A DNA stretch of 21,826 nucleotides from a virus. Location of the stretch: IMG/VR virus record IMGVR_UViG_3300021389_000178, positions 1 to 21,826 of that record; one strand, 5' to 3'. Below, one piece after another: positions 12,596-19,676 of this stretch (positions within the stretch are counted from its first letter, which is position 1; every line of letters begins with the position of its first letter). The position numbers and the translations under genes were made by a program. The notes under the pieces are model-generated. The model ran no database searches. It was not told the origin of the DNA and worked only from the letters and a program-made list of their open reading frames with translations.

Positions 12596-14132
12596 CTTAA
12601 AGACACTTCCTATTCCTTGCTCAGGTGGGCTTCGGTCTAACCTAGACCCTCTTACCCAAGGGTCACAGGTACCGGGGAGTGCTATCCGTATGATTAACTA
12701 CGAGCCTGCCCTAAAGGGCGGGTATCGTCGTATTAATGGTTTTACCAACGACTACGGCACTGTCCCCGGTGAGGATAACGCCCCTGTATTAGGTGTGTGC
12801 GTAGAAGCTGATATTAACAGTGGTATCTTTGCTTGCCGTAAACCAGCCTCAGGTAACGATTACTTCCACTACTGGGATGGAGCTGCTTGGCAGACCCCGT
12901 CGACAGCTGGCTCTCCTACAATGGTAGGTGTAACTCGTGTACGTTTCAATTCCTTTAACTGGGGTACTGCTAAACTCCTTATGACAGATGGTATCAATCC
13001 TGCTGCTACGTGGGACGGTACTACTTACGTTCAGATTACACATGCCCAGGCTCCTAGCGCTCCTAAGGTGTCTGAGAACTTCTCTAACCATATGTTCCTC
13101 TCTTCTGACCCGGCCGAGCCTCATAACCTTTACTTCAGTGCCCCTACAGACGAGACAAACTTTGATCCCGCTGCAGGTGCTGGTGTCATTAACTTGGGTT
13201 TCAAGGCTATACAGCTTAAGTCTTTCCGTAACCAACTCTACATCTTCGGTACTAATCAGATTAAAAGACTAGTAGGTACAAGCTCCGCTGACTTCCGTCT
13301 GGAGAATATTACGACAAGCCTAGGTTGTTTGGCAGCGGATAGTGTCATCGAGTTTAACGCTGACCTGTTGTTCTTGTCCCCTGATGGTATCCGTCCTATC
13401 TCAGCTACTGACCGCATCGGTGATATCGAACTGGCTACAGTATCTAAACCTATTCAGACTTTGTTTGATACCTTCTCTGCTAACGAGGACATGACAGACG
13501 TTACCATCCTGCCAGTGCGTCGTAAGTCTCAGTTCCGTATGTTCTTCCCGGACAAGGAGTCCCTGGGTATTATTGGTGCCTTGCGTCTTTCTGGGCTAGG
13601 CCAAGGAGGCAGCTCCTTTGAGTTTAGCCAGTTGGTCGGTATTGACGTGTACTGTGGTGCCTCTGGTTACATTGGTGATGAAGAGTTTGTTGTCCACGGG
13701 GACTCTACTGGTAAGATGTTTCGTCAAGAGTCCGGTAACTCCTTTGATGGTGTAGCTATCTTCAGCTTATATCAGACTCCCTACGTGTTCATGGATGACC
13801 CTCTTATTCGTAAGGTTTTCTACGGAGTATCAACGTACTTGCTGTCCGAGGGGACTGTATCTATTAACGCTGGTATTGAGTTCGATTACGGAGACACAGA
13901 CGTTGAAGTCGCAGCTAACTACTCTTTCGACAGCACAGGTGCTGCATCCTACTACAACAGTGCTACCTACGATACCACTGATATCTACGATGGCAACCCA
14001 TCCCCAGTGAAAAGACTTAACATCACCGGCTCAGGTGACTCTATGTCAGTCCGCTACGTTACAACAGAAATACAACCTAGTCATACTATCCAAGCTCTAG
14101 CTATTGAGTATGGTTTGGCAGACAGACGATAA
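12585..14132 (+). CDS. Tail nozzle / DNA-stabilisation-like protein
   Basis: A 515-aa, beta-rich protein. It opens with LPIPCSGGLRSNLDPLTQGS and has repeated propeller-like segments (VPGSAIRMINYEPALKGGYR, then FNSFNWGTAKLLMTDGINPA and FKAIQLKSFRNQLYIFGTNQ). Blade-like turns such as LLFLSPDGIRPIS follow. The layout fits nozzle proteins of short-tailed phages, the functional counterparts of P22 gp10 or T7 gp12, which assemble under the adaptor and form the exit tube. The start lies inside the adaptor gene, so translation is probably coupled. The C-terminal part (SVRYVTTEIQPSHTIQALAI) looks like a last beta domain. The fold is inferred from sequence pattern. Confidence 0.75.
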   Translation: MADNLKTLPIPCSGGLRSNLDPLTQGSQVPGSAIRMINYEPALKGGYRRINGFTNDYGTVPGEDNAPVLGVCVEADINSGIFACRKPASGNDYFHYWDGAAWQTPSTAGSPTMVGVTRVRFNSFNWGTAKLLMTDGINPAATWDGTTYVQITHAQAPSAPKVSENFSNHMFLSSDPAEPHNLYFSAPTDETNFDPAAGAGVINLGFKAIQLKSFRNQLYIFGTNQIKRLVGTSSADFRLENITTSLGCLAADSVIEFNADLLFLSPDGIRPISATDRIGDIELATVSKPIQTLFDTFSANEDMTDVTILPVRRKSQFRMFFPDKESLGIIGALRLSGLGQGGSSFEFSQLVGIDVYCGASGYIGDEEFVVHGDSTGKMFRQESGNSFDGVAIFSLYQTPYVFMDDPLIRKVFYGVSTYLLSEGTVSINAGIEFDYGDTDVEVAANYSFDSTGAASYYNSATYDTTDIYDGNPSPVKRLNITGSGDSMSVRYVTTEIQPSHTIQALAIEYGLADRR

Positions 14133-14145
14133 CAGGAGAGAATTT

Positions 14146-15972
14146 ATGTCAGGTTACACAAGACAGTCTGCGGCGGACATTGTACCTACCGCTGTAGTCA
14201 AAGCAGCCCCAATTAACACTGAGTTCAATAAGATTCGGGATGCGTTTACCTTTGATGTCACAGGGTCCACTGGTCACCGTCACGACGGTACCTCTGATGA
14301 GGGTTCCTACGTACCTCTGATTGCTGACTTGGATGGTTTAAACAAACTTGTAATTGATACATCAAATGATCGTATTAGCTTTTATGTAGAAGTCTCAGCT
14401 GCTGCTGTAGAACAGTTACGTGTTGAAGATGGTGTTGTTTACCCCGTCACAACTAACGATATTGATCTTGGTACTGGTTCCCTTCAGTTTAAGGATGGTT
14501 ACTTCGATGGCACAGTGCGTACAGATACTTTGCTGGTCGATGAGAGTGCAACAATCACAGTTGATCTAACAGTTAATGGGAACACTACACTAGGTAACGC
14601 TGCTACAGATACTGTTACAATTACAGCTGATGTAGCCTCAAATATCATCCCTTCTGCTGACTCCACCTATACTCTGGGTGATGCCACTAATTACTGGTCC
14701 CATGGTTACATAGACGCTATTACTACCACAGGTGATGTTACTGTTGGTGGTAACTTCTCCGTAACTGGTACAGCTGACTTTACCAATACTACTCTTGACA
14801 ACGTAACAGACCCTACTTCAGCTCAACAAGCTGCTACTAAGAACTACGTAGATACAGCTATCAGTGACCTTATAGGTGGTGCCCCCGGTACTCTGGATAC
14901 TCTCGATGAGATCGCTGCAGCTATCAATGATGATGCAAATGTCTACACTACCTTGGCTAGTAGTATCGCTCTTAAGCTGCCCTTAGCTGGTGGGACAATG
15001 TCAGGTAACATCGTTATGGGTGGCAACCGTGTCACTGGTGCTGCTCTGACCCCTGCCACAGCCTCTGAGCTCACTTCTAAGAGCTATGTTGACAGTATCT
15101 TAGGTTCAGCTACCGCTGCGTCTGCTAGTGCCGCTGCTGCTGCAATCTCTGAGACTAATGCTGCTGCTTCCTACGATAGCTTTGATGACCGTTACCTCGG
15201 TGCAAAAGCCTCTGCTCCTACTGTTGACAATGATGGTGATGCTCTCCTTACTGGTGCTCTGTACTTTAACAGTACGTCTAATGACCTGTGGATCTGGGAC
15301 GGTGCTGCTTGGGTTCAAGGAGCTTTTACAGCAGGGAGCTTGCTTTCTAATATTGTAGAAGATGTAACACCTCAACTTGGTGGCGACTTAGACCTTAACG
15401 GATCTGATATAACTGGTACAGGTGTTATCGACATTACCGGCAGTGTAACCATCACAGGTACTCTATCAGCTGTAGATTCAACCCTCACAGGTACTCTATC
15501 AGCTGTAGACGCGGCTTTTACAGGCACCGGTGCTATTGACCTTCCAGCAGGCACTACTGGTGACCGTCCTACTCCGTCTCAAGGTATGCTTCGGTATAAC
15601 ACAACTGAGTCTCAGTTTGAAGGTTACGATGGTGCAGAGTGGGGAGCTATCGGTGGTGGTGGTGATGTACAGACTGCTACAACTACTTCAGTAACAGAGA
15701 CTGCCATTGCAACGTACGTACTAGCTGATGCTCTGGGACTAGAAGCGACTATCGTCACTACAGATACAGTTGCTACAGAGCGTACAATCACTAAGTTACT
15801 GGTAACCCACGATGGTGTAACAGCCGTCGCTACTCAATACGGTGAGGTTAATACAGCAACAGCTGTGGCTACCTTCGACGTAGATATCTCCGGGGGTAAC
15901 GTGCGTATCTTAGCTACAGCTGCTTCTACTAACTCTACTAACTACACAGTCAACGCTACACTGTTAGCTTAA
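14146..15972 (+). CDS. Tail fibre protein
   Basis: A 608-aa protein. The chosen start is the ATG at 14146, with AGGAG (about 14134-14138) just upstream; the open frame reaches back to 14104, inside the nozzle gene. The N-terminus (GYTRQSAADIVPTAVVKAAP, then NTEFNKIRDAF and TGHRHDGTSDEGSYVP) is a common fibre attachment layout with a Gly-His-x-His-Asp-Gly motif. The shaft consists of short beta repeats (NDIDLGTGSLQFKDGYFDGT, then STYTLGDATNYWSHGYIDAI) followed by a typical segment (TSAQQAATKNYVDTAISDLI and LKLPLAGGTMSGNIVMGGN). An Ala-rich helix, a second shaft and a beta tip complete it. It probably attaches at the tail and projects toward the host. Confidence 0.85.
   Translation: MSGYTRQSAADIVPTAVVKAAPINTEFNKIRDAFTFDVTGSTGHRHDGTSDEGSYVPLIADLDGLNKLVIDTSNDRISFYVEVSAAAVEQLRVEDGVVYPVTTNDIDLGTGSLQFKDGYFDGTVRTDTLLVDESATITVDLTVNGNTTLGNAATDTVTITADVASNIIPSADSTYTLGDATNYWSHGYIDAITTTGDVTVGGNFSVTGTADFTNTTLDNVTDPTSAQQAATKNYVDTAISDLIGGAPGTLDTLDEIAAAINDDANVYTTLASSIALKLPLAGGTMSGNIVMGGNRVTGAALTPATASELTSKSYVDSILGSATAASASAAAAAISETNAAASYDSFDDRYLGAKASAPTVDNDGDALLTGALYFNSTSNDLWIWDGAAWVQGAFTAGSLLSNIVEDVTPQLGGDLDLNGSDITGTGVIDITGSVTITGTLSAVDSTLTGTLSAVDAAFTGTGAIDLPAGTTGDRPTPSQGMLRYNTTESQFEGYDGAEWGAIGGGGDVQTATTTSVTETAIATYVLADALGLEATIVTTDTVATERTITKLLVTHDGVTAVATQYGEVNTATAVATFDVDISGGNVRILATAASTNSTNYTVNATLLA
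15452..15509 (+). repeat. Tandem 25-base exact repeat in the fibre gene
   Basis: An identical 25-base stretch occurs at 15452-15476 and 15485-15509, period 33 bases, encoding two copies of TGTLSAVD. It is a recent in-frame duplication of an 11-residue shaft unit. Confidence 0.8.
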
Positions 15973-16002
15973 GCAATTAGACAACTATGGAAGGTGAAGT
16001 AG

Positions 16003-18162
16003 ATGTCAAACAATAAAGACTTCAAAGTAAAGAACGGTATCCAGCCAACGGTATACCACGAGGGCTTGGGTACTGTTGTGTCTGGGAGTGTAGGGTATAG
16101 TCTTGCTAATGCTAGTTATGATAATGTTAGCTTTAGTGTTTCTTCTCAGGATACCAACCCTTACGGAATAGTATTTAATAGTGATGGCACTAAGCTGTTT
16201 ATGGTAGGTGGAGTCAATGATTTTGTTTATCAGTATTCCTTATCTACAGGGTTTGATTTAAGTACAGCTTCCTACGATAATGTAAGTTTTAGTGTAGGTT
16301 CTCAAGAAACAACCCCTATGCAAATAAACTTCAATAGTGATGGCACTAAGATGTTTATCATAGGAAACACTAATGATAACGTATACCAATATAGCCTTTC
16401 TACAGGGTTTGATTTAAGCACTGCATCTTACGATAGCATTAGCTTTAGTGTGGTTTCTCAAGACATAGGGCCATATGGGGCGACTTTTAGCTCTGATGGG
16501 ACTAAGATGTTTGTAGTCGGAGTTCTCAACCTATCCATTTTTCAGTACTCACTTTCAACAGCCTTTGATTTAAGTACAGCCAGCTATGATAGTGTAAGTT
16601 TTGATATTAGCTCTGAGGACACAGACCCCAGAGGGTTAACTTTCAATCAAGATGGTACACTAATGTACATAGTTGGGGATACTAATAACTCTATTTTTCA
16701 GTACTCACTTTCAACAGGCTTTGATTTAAGTACCGCCACCTATGATGCAGTCAATTTTAGTGTAGGTTCTCAGGATTCATCCGCTTGGTCTGTTAGATTA
16801 AGTAATGATGGAACTAAGATGTTTGTGCTAGGCACGACTACAGACACCATCTACCAATACTCCACAGCCCTCATCACAGCAGAACTAGATCTATCCACTG
16901 GCTCAGTCTTTGAGGTAACACCAACGTCAGACGTACAAGTAACCCTCAGCAACCCTGCTGCTAGTGGTACTGTGAGTGGTGCTACGTTGTTGTTGACTGG
17001 AGGGGCTGTGGACACTGCGGGTGTTGGAGAAGTGTTCAGTACCTCTTTGTATGAGGGCAACGGTTCTACACAACCAATCACCAACGGCATTGATCTTGAT
17101 GGTGAAGGTGGTTTGGTTTGGTTGAAGGATAGATTTTCTGCAAGCCTTGGTTTTCATACTATCTACGACACGGAGGGTGGAACAGGCCCGGACGGAGGGC
17201 GTATATTTGCAGGTACGGCTGGGACTAACGGTAGAAGTACTCAAGCGGATGGTTTGCAGTCTTTTGACTCAACTGGTTTTACTTTAGGGGCAAACATATA
17301 TGAAAACGGGACTGGAAAAAGTTTCGCCTCTTGGACATTCCGCAAAGCCCCTAAGTTCTTTGATGTGCAAACCTTTACAACTACTTATAATTTTAACCCT
17401 AATGTTATTTCTCACAACTTAGGAGGAGAAGTTGGCTGTGCAATCTTTAAGCAAACTGCTACAACTAGCCAAGGAATTAACTGGATCGTGTATCATAAGG
17501 CATTAGGTACAGGTAAGTATTTGAGGCTCAATGACACGGCTTCTGTTATTACAGATAGTCAAAGTTTTACTGCTGTAGATACGAATACTATATCTTTTGG
17601 ATACCCAATGGGGGTAACAGCAGATAGGCTAGTTAGCGGCAGTGATGAAACTACTAACTGGGTAGGTTATTTCTTCGCAAATGACACAGCGGCGGGTAGC
17701 CGTATCAAGTGTGGTAGCTATGTTGGCGGTGGTTCAACAGATGTTGAAATTAACCTTGGTTGGCAACCTCAGTGGCTTTTAATACGCAGAAGTGATGCCG
17801 CAGGGGATTGGTTCTTAGTAGACTCTGAACGAGGGTTTGGCATTGACGGTGTAGACACGGCCAAGTTAAAGGCTAACTCAAGTGAAGCTGAAACAACCTC
17901 TACATCACTTGTTGCCACTACCCTTACAGGTTTTAAAACTACAGATAATAATGCAGGATTTAACTCAGCTGGTGGAACATACATCTACATAGCTATCCGT
18001 GGGACATACACCCCAACCATCACATACGATCCCACCCTAGAATGGCCCGGTGGTACAGCACCTACAGCACCCGATATAGGTGAAACAGACGTAGTAACAT
18101 TTAATACTCGTGACGGTGGTAGTACATACCAAGGTGTCCTCGCTATAGACGGAGCTAAATAA
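16003..18162 (+). CDS. Modular adhesin 1: N-tag, five propeller repeats, split C-terminal beta domain with inserted module
   Basis: A 719-aa protein with a strong ribosome binding site (GGAAGGTGAAG). Residues 1-14 carry the tag SNNKDFKVKNGIQ shared with neighbours. Residues 39 to about 290 are five 52-residue units of the type FDLSTASYDxVSFSV...SDGTKMFxVG...VYQYSLST, probably propeller blades. A C-terminal beta domain starts near 290 (LDLSTGSVFEVTPTSDVQVT), stops near residue 334, and resumes at about 668 (TPTITYDPTLEWPGGTAP to the end). In between sits a module of about 330 residues (VFSTSLYEGNGS to TYIYIAIRG) with ASWTFRKAPKFFDV in it, related to the gene at 19676. I recall that module as a phage tail domain of DUF type. 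It is a likely receptor-binding protein. Confidence 0.75.
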   Translation: MSNNKDFKVKNGIQPTVYHEGLGTVVSGSVGYSLANASYDNVSFSVSSQDTNPYGIVFNSDGTKLFMVGGVNDFVYQYSLSTGFDLSTASYDNVSFSVGSQETTPMQINFNSDGTKMFIIGNTNDNVYQYSLSTGFDLSTASYDSISFSVVSQDIGPYGATFSSDGTKMFVVGVLNLSIFQYSLSTAFDLSTASYDSVSFDISSEDTDPRGLTFNQDGTLMYIVGDTNNSIFQYSLSTGFDLSTATYDAVNFSVGSQDSSAWSVRLSNDGTKMFVLGTTTDTIYQYSTALITAELDLSTGSVFEVTPTSDVQVTLSNPAASGTVSGATLLLTGGAVDTAGVGEVFSTSLYEGNGSTQPITNGIDLDGEGGLVWLKDRFSASLGFHTIYDTEGGTGPDGGRIFAGTAGTNGRSTQADGLQSFDSTGFTLGANIYENGTGKSFASWTFRKAPKFFDVQTFTTTYNFNPNVISHNLGGEVGCAIFKQTATTSQGINWIVYHKALGTGKYLRLNDTASVITDSQSFTAVDTNTISFGYPMGVTADRLVSGSDETTNWVGYFFANDTAAGSRIKCGSYVGGGSTDVEINLGWQPQWLLIRRSDAAGDWFLVDSERGFGIDGVDTAKLKANSSEAETTSTSLVATTLTGFKTTDNNAGFNSAGGTYIYIAIRGTYTPTITYDPTLEWPGGTAPTAPDIGETDVVTFNTRDGGSTYQGVLAIDGAK
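16117..16872 (+). repeat. Five tandem 156-base propeller repeats (adhesin 1)
   Basis: The period is exactly 156 bases (52 codons): the YD of each unit falls at residues 39, 91, 143, 195 and 247. Conserved positions are SxDGTKMF, QYSLST and DLSTASYD. The copies differ by many substitutions, so they are old. Confidence 0.85.
17005..18003 (+). other. Inserted receptor-type module inside the C-terminal beta domain of adhesin 1
   Basis: Residues of about 335-667. The flanks (GATLLLTGG before, TYTPTITYDPTLEWPGG after) join smoothly when aligned to the uninterrupted domains of the genes at 18164 and 18537. The interior aligns instead with the protein encoded from 19676. The boundaries are approximate. 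Confidence 0.6.
17326..17367 (+). repeat. 42-base exact repeat, copy 1
   Basis: Identical to 20024-20065 over 42 bases, encoding ASWTFRKAPKFFDV in both genes, while the sequence on each side differs at once. This suggests recent gene conversion or recombination. Confidence 0.85.
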
Positions 18163-18163
18163 T

Positions 18164-18520
18164 ATGGCTAACAATAAAGACTTTGTAGTAGCTGGTGCAG
18201 TGGAAGTTGGTAAAGACACTAAGGTCACACTTGGTACAGTTACGAGTAACAACATTGACCTGGCTACAGGCAACTACTTCGCTGATACACTAGCTGCTGA
18301 CACAACGTACACCATCAGTAATGCAGGTAGTGTGCAGTCGTTTCAGGTTGAGGTGACGGGTGCATCTACATACACAATCACATGGCCTAGCTCAATAGAA
18401 TGGGCTGGTGGTGTAGCTCCCTCTGTTCCTGCTGTAGGTGAGACAGACGTATTTACACTCGTGACTGACGATGGTGGTACTTCTTATGTCGGTGTAAAAA
18501 CCGCTGATAACTTAAGCTAA
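18164..18520 (+). CDS. Minimal paralogue: tag plus C-terminal beta domain
   Basis: A 118-aa protein starting two bases after the previous stop. The N-terminus ANNKDFVVAGAVEVG copies the tag of the preceding gene (NNKDF). The rest (NNIDLATGNYFADTLAADTT, then TYTITWPSSIEWAGGVAP and TDVFTLVTDDGGTSYVGV) is the same C-terminal beta domain that closes the genes at 16003 and 18537. There is no propeller or other middle module. It could be a short fibre tip, a capping subunit or a trimerisation partner for the larger adhesins. It could also be a leftover from recombination, although the frame is intact and has possible ribosome binding site GGAG about 11 bases upstream. Confidence 0.7.
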   Translation: MANNKDFVVAGAVEVGKDTKVTLGTVTSNNIDLATGNYFADTLAADTTYTISNAGSVQSFQVEVTGASTYTITWPSSIEWAGGVAPSVPAVGETDVFTLVTDDGGTSYVGVKTADNLS

Positions 18521-18536
18521 TCTGGAAGGTGAAGGA

Positions 18537-19676
18537 ATGGCTAACTTTAAAGTAAAGAATGGACTACAGGCAGGTAGGTACTTGCTTAGTGGTGGAACTG
18601 AGACTGCTGGGAGTGTGGGGTATAGCATTGCTGGTGCTGCTTATGATAGCAAGAGCTTTAGTGTAACTTCTGAATCTACTCTGCCCGAAGAAATAAGATT
18701 TAAGCCTGACGGCACTAAAGTTTTTGTATTAGATGTTGCTGATAATGAAGTACTACAATACAGTCTCTCTACAGCTTGGGATGTGTCTACTGCTTCGTAT
18801 GACAGTAAGAGTTTTTCTGTAGCGTCACAAGAGTTAAACCCGCAGGGCTTGGAGTTTAACTCAGACGGAACGAAGATGTATGTCTGTGGACAGACGGATG
18901 CAGTCTATCAATACACACTGAGCACTGCATGGGATGTATCTACCGCTAGCTACGATAGTGTGTCATTCTCCACAGCCTCCCAGATTACTGGGGTTCCTTG
19001 GAGTATGTCTTTTTCTGATGGAGGTGCAAAACTCTATGTAGTTGGTAGCACACCAGATACCATCTTTCAGTACTCTTTGTCTACAGCGTACGATCTGTCC
19101 ACAGCTAGTTACTCGTCTAAGAGCTTTAGTGTTGGTACAGAGGCGACAAGCCCAACTGGAATAAAAGTATCAAGCGATGGCACTACAGTTTTTGTGGTAG
19201 ATAACAGCAGTGACTCTGTATATAAATACACTTTATCAACAGCATATGACATATCAACAGCAAGCTATTCTTCTGAGAGCTTTGATTTAAGTTCCCAAGA
19301 GGCACAACCCTATGGGGTAGACATTAAACCAGATGGTACTAAAATGTACATCATTGGTTTTTCTGCTGATGCAGTGCTTCAATACTCCACAGCCCTACTA
19401 ACCCAAACCCTAGACCTATCTACAGGTACAACATTCAGCTTCACCCCTAGTGGTGCTACAACTGTGTCGTTCACTAACCCACCAGCATCTGGTAAAGCCA
19501 TAGGTTTCTCTGTAGAGATCGTTGGTGACGGCAGTGCTATCACATGGCCTAGCTCAGTGAAGTGGCCTGCTGGTGTAGCACCAACAGCTACAGCATCAAA
19601 AGAATTGTACACATTTGTTACTACAGATGGCGGTACTACATATTATGGCAAGAAAGCTGGCGGAGACATAGCGTAA
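18537..19676 (+). CDS. Modular adhesin 2: N-tag, five propeller repeats, C-terminal beta domain
   Basis: A 379-aa protein preceded by GGAAGGTGAAG, the same ribosome binding site as adhesin 1. The tag is ANFKVKNGLQAG. Five units of about 52 residues begin at 36, 88, 139, 192 and 244 (YDSKSFSVTSESTLPEEIRF, KPDGTKVFVL, VLQYSLSTAWDVSTASYD). The C-terminal domain (from about 287: LDLSTGTTFSFTPSGATTVS, then SAITWPSSVKWPAGVAP and YTFVTTDGGTTYYGKKAGG) is uninterrupted. It is essentially adhesin 1 without the inserted module. It is probably a receptor-binding or fibre-tip protein. The stop overlaps the next ATG. Confidence 0.75.
   Translation: MANFKVKNGLQAGRYLLSGGTETAGSVGYSIAGAAYDSKSFSVTSESTLPEEIRFKPDGTKVFVLDVADNEVLQYSLSTAWDVSTASYDSKSFSVASQELNPQGLEFNSDGTKMYVCGQTDAVYQYTLSTAWDVSTASYDSVSFSTASQITGVPWSMSFSDGGAKLYVVGSTPDTIFQYSLSTAYDLSTASYSSKSFSVGTEATSPTGIKVSSDGTTVFVVDNSSDSVYKYTLSTAYDISTASYSSESFDLSSQEAQPYGVDIKPDGTKMYIIGFSADAVLQYSTALLTQTLDLSTGTTFSFTPSGATTVSFTNPPASGKAIGFSVEIVGDGSAITWPSSVKWPAGVAPTATASKELYTFVTTDGGTTYYGKKAGGDIA
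18642..19391 (+). repeat. Five tandem propeller repeats (adhesin 2)
   Basis: Five units of 51-53 codons with the same QYSLSTAxDxSTASYD joint as in adhesin 1. The fourth and fifth units have YS in place of YD. The number of units equals that in adhesin 1. Confidence 0.8.

Noticed and set aside
12849-13235. Minus-strand open frames over the nozzle and portal genes
   Set aside because: They lie opposite well-supported plus-strand genes and show no motifs or start signals.
16117-16872. CRISPR-like array because of the regular 156-base period
   Set aside because: The repeats are coding, in frame, diverged at synonymous sites and have no unique spacers.
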